Assembly (NCBI RefSeq): GCF_000196655.1
Contig: NC_014253.1
Span: 310,001-374,000, forward strand
DNA: 64,000 bases
Reading direction: 5' to 3'
From: Methanohalobium evestigatum Z-7303
Lineage (GTDB): Archaea > Halobacteriota > Methanosarcinia > Methanosarcinales > Methanosarcinaceae
Of this stretch, positions 19,319 to 29,041 are shown one piece after another (position 1 is the first letter of the stretch; every line of letters begins with the position of its first letter). Both the position numbers and the translations under genes were made by a program. A model generated the notes under the pieces. That model was not told the origin of the DNA, searched no databases, and saw only the letters and a list, made by a program, of their open reading frames with translations.

Positions 19319-20101
19319 TCACCAAAAAATCTTATCACCAGGCATATTTGAAGGTTTTTTTTGATAAATATCATTTTCTGTTTTTAAAAATGAATCAATC
19401 CTTTCAGAACTTGTTTTTAAAGCTTTCTCATCAGTATCATTACCTATAAAATTACAATTTTTCTTAAGTGCAGCAATAGCTGATGACCCGCTACCAACAA
19501 ATGGGTCACATACTGTAAGATTTTCGTTATCTACGCTTCCTGCCAACATAGCTTCGAATAACTCTACAGGTTTCTGGGTAGGATAACATTTATTATATAT
19601 TCGTTTAAATCTCCATACATCGGGTATAGACCGTGATATTAGTTTTTTATTTCCTTTTGTGGCGAAAATTACAAATTCATGTCTTCTTCTAAAATAATGT
19701 CCCATTCCCATGTTGACTTTATCCCATACGATTATATTTTTTACATTAAAATATTCTCTTAGAAGATTACCTAAACTAAGTAATGAATAAGAATCAAACA
19801 TAATATAGATATGGCTATTGTCTTTTAATACCTTATAACATTGGCTTAAAAAGTACCTATAGTTATCTTCAGTGTCATGAAATTCTTGGAACCATTTGTT
19901 ATTGTTTTCATTTTTGTATTCTCCAACAATTCTACCATTTCCAAATTTCATTTTTTGATTCATTCCAGAATATGCGGGGTCAGTAACAATGATGTCAACT
20001 GAATTTTCTGGAAGTCCTTTGATAAAATCCAAAGCATCATCTTGATAAAGTTTTACTTTTCCCTCTTGGGATGTATAATACAATTTTTTATAGTGGTTCA
20101 T
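19319..20101 (-). CDS. DNA adenine/cytosine-N4 methyltransferase of the AlwI-type system
   Basis: 260 residues. Amino-methyltransferase motif IV is TDPAYSG (near residue 40), followed by a target-recognition region, and the SAM loop VCDPFVGSGSSAIAALKKN comes late, which is the beta-class order. DPAY replaces the more common DPPY. It is first in an operon with the restriction endonuclease (4-bp gap) and should protect host DNA. Type IIS systems with asymmetric sites usually need two methyltransferases or a fused one. Only one is visible here. Confidence 0.88.
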   Translation of the reverse strand: MNHYKKLYYTSQEGKVKLYQDDALDFIKGLPENSVDIIVTDPAYSGMNQKMKFGNGRIVGEYKNENNNKWFQEFHDTEDNYRYFLSQCYKVLKDNSHIYIMFDSYSLLSLGNLLREYFNVKNIIVWDKVNMGMGHYFRRRHEFVIFATKGNKKLISRSIPDVWRFKRIYNKCYPTQKPVELFEAMLAGSVDNENLTVCDPFVGSGSSAIAALKKNCNFIGNDTDEKALKTSSERIDSFLKTENDIYQKKPSNMPGDKIFW

Positions 20102-20476
20102 TATATCACGTTTTGTATATATTGATGTATATAGTTTAATGGGAAGTAGCTTTTTAGAAAAATGTATTTGTATGTATTAATTATAGGTTAAATTATCATC
20201 TACTATCCATGTCATTTTACATTTAGTAATTTTGCTAATTCAATTGCAATTATTCTCATATAAATTTGTTCAGTTTAAATATTAATAGTCCCTAGAATGT
20301 TTGGTATTGTATAAATTATCTAATAGTACAATTTTTCATAATGAAAATTCATTTTATTCTTGTTATTTTTGCATTAAATACTGTTATTTTTATTTGAGAA
20401 ATATTTGACAAAAGACAAAATAATATACAGAAAAAATAGTTATAGTAAATAAACCTAAACCAAAATTTTTGATAAA
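20102..20476. other. AT-rich intergenic region
   Basis: 375 bp between the methyltransferase start and the end of the 776-residue membrane protein gene. It should hold the promoter of the restriction-modification operon on the minus strand. I see no gene or strong hairpin. Confidence 0.4.
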
Positions 20477-22807
20477 TCAAATGTAAATATTATTTTTCAT
20501 TTCTTGATAGGCATTATCTATTTTTGATAAATTTGGATAATCTTTATCCATTGCCTTAGAATATAGTTTTTCAAAAGATTTTTCAGATTTTTTTGCAATG
20601 TGTGAGATATTATGATTGTACAACTTTATAGTTATATTTTTTAGTGAGATTATTATAAATTCAGTTATATCATACATATCATGATAAATTACTTCATACC
20701 CAATACGTTCAAATATTTGGTCTAAATCGTTAATACAATTAAATGAGTATTCATTGATAGCTTTTACTTCCACATTTTTAAGATTATTTACTATGTCCAT
20801 TGTATAATCACATTTTTTCTGAGATGCTAATATGGAAATATTTTCCAATAACCTTATTGCTTGTTTAGAATTGTCATATAAACATTTGTCAATGTATTCA
20901 TAGGCCATGTTTTTTACTACTTCTGATATAAAATTAAGAACTTCTCCCTTTTGTGCTTCAGTATTTAAAATTAAATAGTTTAATCCGTATAATAATTCAT
21001 TATTTAGATATTTGACATCATAGTTAGCATTTATAAACCTTTCATTTGTTATTTTTTCACTTGATTCTTTATATTTTTCAATTATTGAAAAAGCAGCTAC
21101 ATTAAAATTGTAATTTAAACAGTCTATTATAATTGAATTTAAATTATAACAAATATATTTAACGTTGTCTTGGTTATCCTCAATCTCTGATATATAAAGG
21201 TCTTTAATTTTTGTTGATATATAAGTGACACCAAGTTCATAATGGGCTTCAATAAATGGTTTTGATATTGGTTTTATCAAATCTATTTTATCATTGGTAC
21301 TTATATTATATTCATCATTTATTGAGAGCATAAGGTTTACAATATATGTTGCAATATCATATTGATTCTGCTTTATTAATCTATCAATAATATATTTAAA
21401 TGTGTCAGTTGACAATGGTTCATTATTTTCGCTTTTTGTATTTTTGTTTTCTATGTTGAGGTTTTCTAAGTCAAAATCTTTAATGGACTTTACTATAATA
21501 AGCATTAAATAAAACATGTCTTTTTTACTTGCTTCAATTATCAAATATTCTAAAGTTTTAATAACATTTAATACATATTTTTTATTATTTTCTGGATTAC
21601 CCAAGTTTCCAGAAATAAAACTTATTCTATTTAAGAGATATGTGATAAAAGTAATACATGAAGGTTTATCAATGGCTTCATAACCAATATTTAATATAGT
21701 TGAATAAAATTGATTAAGCTGATTATCAATTATTTCTTTATTATTATTTTCTATTGTACTAATAATAAACAGAAAATAGTAATCTAGAATTTTTGTGTAA
21801 GTACTAATTTGGTTGTTTTTTATACTGTATAATAACAAATCTTCAAGATGGGTTTCTAATTTAGATTTAATTTGAATTATTTCTTCATCTGTAAAATAAT
21901 CGTTATTAATTATATATTGTTTATAGTCGATAATACTCAAAACACCGAGTTTAACAGTATTGATGTTTTGGTTTCTTATAGAGCTTTTTGTGATATCAAT
22001 TACTTTTTGATATGGATTGTCTTCATTAAAATTTAGGTTAGTTGATATTAAATTATCATTAATTGATTTAGGAGTAATTTTATCTCCAAACCATAATATT
22101 AAATTAGATGACTTAAATAATTTTAAAGTAGAGTTAATATAAAACAACAGATATATGAAAGCAATAAGGTTAATAAAGAACAATCTTATAACGTTTTCTT
22201 CAATAGATGAGTTTATATTAGTTTCAGGTATTCCCTTTAATATATAAAGTCCATATACAATACTACCCAAATAAATAACTATCAATATCCACATATCTGG
22301 TTTTTTACTGAATATATCAATAATTTTTGTCGAATATGATGATGCAGAATATTGTATGCCTACTAAGCTTAATGTGATTACTAGAGCGATAATTGCAGCC
22401 TCGCTCTGCACTAATGAACTTATCATATATTTTGCACTGTTTGCCTTTATGGGTAAAAACTCATCAAAAGGAGTTAATAATGTTGGTAAGTAAATGATAA
22501 ATAAAATTAAAAGTGTCAGAATTGTAATTTGTCTGAGCCATAAATAAAGATTTTTGTCTATTTTTTTTAATATTCTATCAATGAGTAGACCAATAACTGC
22601 TATGAAATAAAATGTGTATGAACTTAATGCAAAAATAGTAATATCAATTGATAGATTAATATTTAATATATTAAAGAGGTGATTTATGGATATAATTGAT
22701 ATAAGATATATAGGTAACATTGCAAGCAGAATGGATATAATATATTTATCCTGAAATGTATCCTTTATATAACTGCAAAACCATTTTTGCATTGCTTTAT
22801 TTTTCAT
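20477..22807 (-). CDS. Large membrane protein with helical cytosolic domain, function unknown
   Basis: 776 residues. About six membrane segments lie in the first 235 residues (for example LLAMLPIYLISIISINHLF, QITILTLLILFIIYLPTLL, AAIIALVITLSLVGIQYS). The loop LVQSEAAIIALVITLSLVGIQ is reminiscent of DUF2254-type membrane proteins. The remaining ~540 residues are Asn/Ile-rich alpha-helical sequence resembling TPR-like solenoids, without catalytic motifs. Its position beside restriction genes makes a membrane-linked defence effector possible. I do not recognise the family with certainty. Confidence 0.5.
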   Translation of the reverse strand: MKNKAMQKWFCSYIKDTFQDKYIISILLAMLPIYLISIISINHLFNILNINLSIDITIFALSSYTFYFIAVIGLLIDRILKKIDKNLYLWLRQITILTLLILFIIYLPTLLTPFDEFLPIKANSAKYMISSLVQSEAAIIALVITLSLVGIQYSASSYSTKIIDIFSKKPDMWILIVIYLGSIVYGLYILKGIPETNINSSIEENVIRLFFINLIAFIYLLFYINSTLKLFKSSNLILWFGDKITPKSINDNLISTNLNFNEDNPYQKVIDITKSSIRNQNINTVKLGVLSIIDYKQYIINNDYFTDEEIIQIKSKLETHLEDLLLYSIKNNQISTYTKILDYYFLFIISTIENNNKEIIDNQLNQFYSTILNIGYEAIDKPSCITFITYLLNRISFISGNLGNPENNKKYVLNVIKTLEYLIIEASKKDMFYLMLIIVKSIKDFDLENLNIENKNTKSENNEPLSTDTFKYIIDRLIKQNQYDIATYIVNLMLSINDEYNISTNDKIDLIKPISKPFIEAHYELGVTYISTKIKDLYISEIEDNQDNVKYICYNLNSIIIDCLNYNFNVAAFSIIEKYKESSEKITNERFINANYDVKYLNNELLYGLNYLILNTEAQKGEVLNFISEVVKNMAYEYIDKCLYDNSKQAIRLLENISILASQKKCDYTMDIVNNLKNVEVKAINEYSFNCINDLDQIFERIGYEVIYHDMYDITEFIIISLKNITIKLYNHNISHIAKKSEKSFEKLYSKAMDKDYPNLSKIDNAYQEMKNNIYI

Positions 22808-22923
22808 AGCAAATTAAATATACTTATAAAAACATAAATTTTTCTAGAAACGATTTTATTAATTAAATAGATACAAATGTAAAAAGTAAAGAGTTAAATT
22901 ATTTTTCACTTATTTTTTACTAA

Positions 22924-23972
22924 TTATTTCCATGTAATATTTTTTAATGCTTCTTTTACTCGTTTTTTAACCAACCTATCTATTTCATCATCAAAATTGT
23001 TAATCTCCATCCCTTTGTTTTCCATATTATTATTTCCAGTGAAACCATTTGCCTTTAGAATTGCATCGTCGATGTCACGTCCAGATAAATGGACATAAAT
23101 ACTTGGCATATTAGAACCCTGAACCCATCCAAAATAATGATTCATTTGAGCTTCTGTTAAATAATTAGCCATATATGTGCACCTTGAATGTCGAAAAAGA
23201 TGTGGATGTATTCTTTTATTAATTCCTGCTTTTTTGGCAATTTTTTTAATCCTCATTCTAATAGAATCATACTGCATAATTTCAATAGATTCTTTCTTTT
23301 TGCTGAGATTAATCCATACAGGAGATTCAGGGTTATTTTTATCTGGATGTTCATTCAACCATTGTTTCAGGTATTCTACACTCCAGACAGCTCGAACTCT
23401 ACGGAATCCAGTTTTTCCATTAACTTTTATAATTCCACCATAATCATCAAATTTGATATCCTTAATTTTAAGGTGCCCAATTTCACCTATGCGTCCGCCA
23501 ATATCCCATAATAGACCTATCAAAGCTTTATCTCTTTTATTTTTGGCAGTGTTAATTAGATTTTTTATTTCTGGCTCTGTTAGCATATCATCGGGTATTT
23601 TTGGGTTTTTCTTTTTTTGGTTGCGTTTATCCATTTTGTTGTCTCTGGTTCTTCTTCATAGAGCCATCTATAAAATTTTTTTAATGTTACTTTATAGTCA
23701 TGTTTTGTCCATTCGCTTTTATTTGACCTTTCAAGTTTCGAAATATATTTCTTCATTTCCCTTTTATCTACTTCATCAAAATCAACATCTATATTTAATG
23801 CAATATTTTTTAAAGTTGAAATGTATTTTAAAACTCTATGTTCTCCTAGACCTTGTGTAAAACATTCATCTGAAAAATCTTGAATGAATATTATATTTCT
23901 ATTAGATATATTTGATTTTTTTAAACTTGCTATTCTCTTTTCGATACTGCATTCATATATACCTTCTCTCAA
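22924..23972 (-). pseudogene. Tyrosine recombinase/integrase of the element, frameshifted
   Basis: Two overlapping frames (23580-23972 and 22924-23634) together encode one XerA-like integrase of about 340 residues. The N-terminal SAM-like domain ends in KKFYRWLYEEEPETTKWINATK; in the second frame the protein continues KKNPKIPDDMLTEPEIKNL, then Arg in GGRIGEIGHLK, HPHLFRHSR, and Tyr in GSNMPSIYVHLS. The shift falls in the A-rich stretch near 23600-23630. The paralogue at 24266-25441 is intact over the same junction, which supports a real one-base indel. Programmed frameshifting or a sequencing error cannot be excluded. Confidence 0.8.
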
Positions 23973-24028
23973 TTTACTCCCACCGTAGAGAAGGCTTCGA
24001 ACCCTTTAACAAACGCTCCCTTGGTATT

Positions 24029-24165
24029 GGTCAATTAATTTGGGCGAAATTGTTAAATTGTAACATCAATATTTTGGTGATGAAAATCAAAACGCCGCCG
24101 TGGCTTAGTGGCAGAGCGGCTGATTCGTAATCAGCAAGTCGGGGGTTCGAATCCCCCCGGCGGCT
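24029..24165 (+). repeat. Direct repeat, right copy (attR-like, contains tRNA-Thr)
   Basis: 137-bp partner of 9552-9689. It begins with GGTCAATTAAT, the trm5 end sequence, although no trm5 gene precedes it here. It is thus a carried-in copy of the trm5-tRNA junction with five differences, all before the tRNA. Confidence 0.85.
24094..24165 (+). tRNA. tRNA-Thr (anticodon CGT), second copy
   Basis: Identical in all 72 bases to the gene at 9618-9689, with the same CGT anticodon loop TTCGTAA. It keeps about 65 bp of the same 5' flank, so it probably has its own promoter and is functional. It sits between two divergent integrase genes. Confidence 0.95.
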
Positions 24166-24265
24166 TCAAACCTGCATTGCGAAGCCCCTCATACCTCGCT
24201 GTTTCTACTCCACCTGCAGATACATAAAAAAATTTATATTTTAATAAAATTGTAGGTGGTTACCT

Positions 24266-25441
24266 ATGGATATTTACGGTCATGATAGAAAACTAGAGAA
24301 TGTGGAAAAGAGAATCCGTGATGCGGATTATTCTGAGGATAATAAGAGCCTGATTTTTGAGTTCGAAAATCGATTGTTTGCAGAAGGACTGGAAACATCC
24401 CGCGTTTTAAAATATATGTCCCAAATGAACATGATCTCCCGATGGTTTGGTAAAAATCTTGCTGATGTGGATGAAAAAGATGTTGAACAATTGGTAGGTA
24501 GTCTCGAAAGATCCAGCAAAAAGTATTCTACAAAACGAGACTATAAAATAACTATCAAGAAATTCTTCAAGTGGTTATACCGCAGCGAAAAATTGGAAAT
24601 GGTAGATTGGATACCTACAAAAAAGAGTCGAGAAAATGATAAACTACCTGAAGATATGTTAACTCCCGATGATATCAAAAAAATGGTAGATGCTGCCGGT
24701 AACGCCCGGGACCGGGCTATCATATATACGTTATACGAGTCCGCTGCACGGATATCAGAACTGGCAAACATGAAAATGAGGGATGTTAAATTCGATGAAG
24801 ATGGAGCTCTTATTCATTTAGACGGCAAGACCGGACCGCGAACAGTGAGAGTTGCTTATAGTGTTCCTGCCCTGGGGACATGGATAGAGATGCACCCTAA
24901 TAAAAATGATAAGGATGCTTATGTCTGGATTAACATAGGTTCACGGTCAAAAGGGCAGCCAATGAAATATTCATCTTTTCAAAGATTAATAAAAAGGACT
25001 GCAAAAAAAGCAAATATTGATAAAAATGTCCATCATCATCTCTTTAGACACAGCAGAGCGACTGAGTTGAGTCAGATTATAGAACAGCCATTGCTAGAAA
25101 AATTCATGGGATGGGTTCATGGATCTGGAATGACGTCAGTGTATTTGCATTTATCAGATGAAGATCTTGATAATGCAATTTGCAATATGTATGGCAGGGA
25201 TAATAGAAAATCCAAAGAACCTGCGTTAAAACCACAATTTTGTCCATTTTGTGATAAACCAATCTCACCTACGTCTCAATTGTGCACGAATTGTGGTAAG
25301 CCATTAAATGCAGAAACAGCTATTGATCTGGATGAGAAACGAAAACAGGTTGCAGATGTCATGCAATTACTAATTAGTGATCCAGAGCTCAATCAACTAG
25401 TACAAGAAAAGATATCTGAAGTCAAAGAAAACGATATTTAA
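24266..25441 (+). CDS. XerA-like tyrosine recombinase with C-terminal zinc ribbon
   Basis: 391 residues. The N-terminal core-binding domain (about 1-120) is followed by the catalytic domain with Arg in YESAARISELANMK, HHHLFRHSRATEL, GWVHGSGMTSVYLHLS (Tyr nucleophile). A zinc ribbon follows at about 328-350 (FCPFCDKPI and LCTNCGKPL). It is homologous to the frameshifted integrase at 22924-23972 and transcribed away from it across the tRNA copy. It is probably the integrase of a second element that lies to the right of the tRNA. Starts ATG 24266, about 100 bp after the tRNA. Confidence 0.9.
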   Translation: MDIYGHDRKLENVEKRIRDADYSEDNKSLIFEFENRLFAEGLETSRVLKYMSQMNMISRWFGKNLADVDEKDVEQLVGSLERSSKKYSTKRDYKITIKKFFKWLYRSEKLEMVDWIPTKKSRENDKLPEDMLTPDDIKKMVDAAGNARDRAIIYTLYESAARISELANMKMRDVKFDEDGALIHLDGKTGPRTVRVAYSVPALGTWIEMHPNKNDKDAYVWINIGSRSKGQPMKYSSFQRLIKRTAKKANIDKNVHHHLFRHSRATELSQIIEQPLLEKFMGWVHGSGMTSVYLHLSDEDLDNAICNMYGRDNRKSKEPALKPQFCPFCDKPISPTSQLCTNCGKPLNAETAIDLDEKRKQVADVMQLLISDPELNQLVQEKISEVKENDI

Positions 25442-25476
25442 TCTATTTTTTTCTATTTTTATTCTGAAAAACGGAT

Positions 25477-27063
25477 ATGAGTTTTAAGATGGATCTGGAG
25501 AAACTCATTGAATCTTGTGGTTACGGTATTCATTCTAAGAGGAGTAAATACGAGTACAATAAAAATTTTGATTCCAATGTTGAGGTTTTCGAATCTACTT
25601 ACATGAATAAAGACCGTAATTACAAAGACATTATAGAACCTGAATTTAGTGTGCACATGGAGCAGCCTGGTTTTGGAAAAACAGAATCTATGATTGATTA
25701 TATAAAATCAAATCCAAATGAAAAACACCTGATATTGGGACCAAGCCACGCATTCCTGGAATAGGTTAAAAAACGGTTAAATGTCAGAACCAAAATTTTC
25801 CGGGGTTTTGAAAAAGGCTGCAAGCGGTTACAAGAAGGAGATGACGAGGCCAGCTATCTGTTCAAAAAAATTGGTCACATTTCACCATCCCTTATTTGCA
25901 AATCACTGAAATGTCGAGGACGCTGTGAGTATCGAAATCAGTTCAAAAAATTGAGAAACAAAACCTATTCTAATTGCCTTTGCATGCCAATTCATTTTCT
26001 GTTTTATGTGGATATAGATTTTAACTCATTTGATAATATATTCATAGAGGAGACAATCAATAATAACAACCTGCGAAAACAATCACAAGTAGACTATTTA
26101 AAAGAGATATTTAAATTGAATAATGGGAACAAAAACATCAAACACCTTCTCAACAATATTCGAGATTGTATATTGGATTATGATTATGAAAAATTTTCAG
26201 AATTACAGAATGATTTCAGTAGTGTAATTTATGAGCACAATCGTTCTATACTAAATGATGACCGTAAAAGAAAGATGGATTTCTGCAATATTAATACAAA
26301 TGAACTATTTTTCCACCTGCTTTTTAACAGAACCTCTAATCCTAATCCACAAACTGCATGTGAATGGTTGATTTTTTATAAACAAATGGAATCTGGTAAA
26401 AATATTGTATATAATTCAGCATCTTTCAGGAAACATCAATTTTTTCATCATTTAAGGATGTTCAGGGAAATATTTCCTCAATATTCTCCAGTAATCAGGT
26501 TATACCATACTGAACACAGTAATCCAAACACACATATCATCCGGATGACCAAAGACCGAGCCATATATAAAAGCTGGATGTTGTCGTATTTTGATGATTA
26601 CAGTGATAGGCTATGGAAATTGGTTAAAAACAAACGATACAATCAAAATAAGGACGTTTGTTTTTTGACTTATAAATATTTGATAGAAAATAAATTGGAC
26701 AAACACGGGCTAACTAAAGAAAACACTATTTTTGGGTCACAGGCATTCTGGTTTGGGGCTGGTCATGGTATAAATACATATGAAGGGTTCGACGTTCTTA
26801 TCGTTTTTGGAGACCATTTAGCAGGGTCACAGCATTACAGAGAGTATTTTTTGGCATATTATCCAAGAGATGATTTACCTAATTTTGATGATGTCGATAA
26901 AGGCATCCCTCAGGATAGACGTTTATTGGAACAGTTCTATGCTTTTCAATTAGATATATATGATGCTGTTCACCGTTTGAGACCTCTCAAAAATAACATT
27001 ACAATTTATTGGTTTGGATTATACATACCTCCCGAGTTGTTGAACGAATTTAGTGTTGTTTAA
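25477..27063 (+). CDS. Helicase-like P-loop protein with in-frame UAG (probable pyrrolysine)
   Basis: One frame of 528 residues from ATG 25477 to TAA 27063, interrupted only by UAG at 25762-25764 (codon 96, context AFLE-UAG-VKKRL). Walker A is EQPGFGKTES (near residue 62), and a Walker B-like IFIEE follows later. A Cys-rich stretch (CKSLKCRGRC, then CLC) between them recalls the Fe-S or zinc clusters of XPD-type helicases. The C-terminal part has GINTYEGFDVLIVFGDH and YDAVHRLRPL, similar to helicase motifs V-VI. It follows the integrase by 35 bp, so it is probably part of the same element. UAG is one base from CAG (Gln), so a nonsense mutation is an alternative to pyrrolysine. The start is ATG 25477 or ATG 25489. 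Confidence 0.65.
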
Positions 27064-27304
27064 AATTTTGAAGTCTCTCATTTTTAAGAAATATAATTAT
27101 ATTTAAATTATTGACTTTTTCTTAGCCTTACCTTTCCCTTGTTGTCTTTTTTATTAACGTTAGAACTTTTGAAATATGTTTATTGTAAGATATGCTAGAC
27201 TTTTCAACATTATACATTAAAATGTTATTTTGAGTTATAACACATCAAAGAGAATAATCATACTCTTTAGATGAAAATTTTAAAAGTCTAAAGAGTTGAA
27301 AAAC

Positions 27305-27445
27305 ATGGAAGAAATGTTAAATAAGAAAAAAGAAACAATAAGAGAATTAGCAGAGCTAGATAGCGAAAAATTAACCAAATTTAGCGATATAGAAAAAGCA
27401 GTAATATTAGCTTGCAGAGAACTAGTTAATAAGGGTGCAGTATAA
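27305..27445 (+). CDS. Small acidic/helical protein, unknown
   Basis: 46 residues from ATG 27305 to TAA 27443-27445. The sequence is charged and helical (KKKETIRELAELDSEKLTKF, then SDIEKAVILACRELVNKGAV) and has the look of a small antitoxin-like or regulatory protein. No toxin gene is adjacent. The reverse-strand frame here is a shadow. Low-to-moderate support. Confidence 0.4.
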   Translation: MEEMLNKKKETIRELAELDSEKLTKFSDIEKAVILACRELVNKGAV

Positions 27446-27505
27446 AGGCACCCATTACAATTATTTCTATTCAACAATACAAACAAAGTTCACTCTTACG
27501 AAGAT

Positions 27506-27566
27506 GGGGCAACAGGGGCACGTGAAAGCCAACGGTTTCTAACCGTTGGATGAAACAGCCCCGTTG
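27506..27566. repeat. Subterminal hairpin at left end of the TnpB element
   Basis: A 9-bp inverted repeat CCAACGGTT-TCT-AACCGTTGG, enclosed by GGGGC and GCCCC arms, lies about 100 bp upstream of the tnpB gene. Such secondary structures mark the ends of IS200/IS605-type elements. The exact IS end cannot be placed. Confidence 0.6.
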
Positions 27567-27668
27567 ATGTCTGATTAATTATAGATTTTATGGGGTAATC
27601 GCTAGCAGTAGATAAATTTTATATAGTTTCTAAACGTATAATCAGTAGCAAGTTAAAGGGTAGAGTCG

Positions 27669-29010
27669 ATGGTTCGTAAAGAAGGTCAAAACTGCAGGAA
27701 TCTGAGACTCAAGATATATCCTACTCCTGAACAGGAGAGGAAACTGGATGATACTCTGGAATGCTGCAGGTCGATCTGGAACCATCTCCTATCACTCCAA
27801 GTCGATTTATACGACAGATTCGGTCTTTCCGTAAAAAGGTCAGATCTGGAAAAAAAACCTGAAAAATCTGGATTATCCTATACATTCTTCCGTAAGACTG
27901 GATGTATTCCAGCGATTATGTTTTGCTTATGACAAGTTTTTTGATGATTTGAAAAAAGGTAGACTGAAGAATACAAAACCTAAAAAAGGGATGTTCGTCA
28001 AGAGAAAAGACGTACCGTGTGGGAACAATTCTTCCGGATTCATAAAGTATGACGGCATATTGCCGAAAGGTCATCCTAAATTCAAGAGCAGAGATGATTT
28101 CACCAGTTTCAGATACAAACAGCATGGTAACGGTTGGAATCTGGATGGGAACTGGTTATACCTATCCAAAATAACCGGTAAATCAAATCCCATAAAGATT
28201 GATATCGATAATCTGCCAGATGGTGAACTGAAGACATGTACCCTCAAGAAGGAGGGTAAACAATGGTTTGTCTATCTGACCGTAGAACTACCGGAAAATC
28301 CTACACCTTCTACTCCTACAAACGCTGTTGGTATCGATTTGGGATTGAAATCTTTCATAACAACTTCAGATGATGATTTTGTTGAACCACCAAGATTCCT
28401 CAGGAAAGCTGAGAAAAGACTTGCTAAGGAACAACGAAAATTGTCCAAGATGGAATTCAGATCCAAGAATTATCAAAAGCAGAAACAAAAAGTGAACAGA
28501 ATTCACAGGAAAGTTGCATCTGCAAGAAACCATTTCTCACATTGTCTTAGCAAACTCTTGGTGGAAAAATACGACCTGGTTGTGTTCGAAGACCTGAAAA
28601 TAAAGAACCTTATAAAAAATAACAGGTTAGCTAAATCCATATCAGACGTGGGCTGGAACAAACTGGTTCAGCACGTAACATACAAAGCTGCTGAGAGAGG
28701 TAAGATTGTAGACAAGGTCAATCCTAATTATACCTCTCAGGTCTGTTCTCATTGTGGAAGAAAGAAGAAAGAAAAACTGAAATTAGAGGACAGAACGTTC
28801 TACTGCAGTAATTGTGGTCTGGAAATTGATAGAGACCTCAACGCTGCGATAAACATACTGACAAAATCATCGTATTATAACCCAAAGTGGCATACCGTGG
28901 GGCTCGCGGGAATCAACGGCTGTGGATATGGTACCTCTACGTCCGGTCTTGGTATCAGTTCGCAAGTACCGTCTATGAATCAGCAGATGCTCAACCTGGT
29001 AATAGGTTAA
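27669..29010 (+). pseudogene. tnpB: TnpB (IS200/IS605, IS1341-type), frameshifted
   Basis: RNA-guided nuclease of transposon origin. The N-terminal frame (27669-27932) gives YPTPEQERKLDDTLECCRSIWN. After an A8 run near 27850-27857 the protein continues in the +1 frame (KNLKNLDYPIHSSVRLDVFQRL) and runs to TAA 29010. The RuvC-like core is complete in the second frame: GIDLGLKSFITT, VVFEDLKIKNL, the zinc ribbon CSHCGRKK...YCSNCG, and the last Asp in IDRDLNAAINIL. No tnpA is next to it. One extra A in the homopolymer explains the shift; slippage could still rescue expression. Confidence 0.85.
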
Positions 29011-29041
29011 GGCTCTTAAAAGAACCCTACGAGTTTAGAGC

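Larger units (their letters stand above)
9690..24165. mobile_element. Integrated genetic element at tRNA-Thr (about 14.5 kb)
   Basis: The segment between the two tRNA-Thr copies is markedly more AT-rich than the chromosome on its left. It carries an SF3/D5-type helicase, an RHH protein, two tyrosine recombinases, an AlwI-type restriction-modification pair, an EVE protein, an HNH endonuclease and several unknowns. The bounding tRNA-containing direct repeat and the integrase next to the right copy fit tRNA-targeted integration of a plasmid or virus-like element. No capsid or packaging genes are recognisable, so I call it an integrated plasmid-like defence element. The right-hand integrase is frameshifted, which may have trapped it. 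Confidence 0.8.

Noticed and set aside
9690-24165. Provirus interpretation of the tRNA-Thr element
   Set aside because: No capsid, portal, terminase or packaging ATPase could be recognised. Helicase, RHH, integrase and restriction genes fit an integrated plasmid-like element at least as well.
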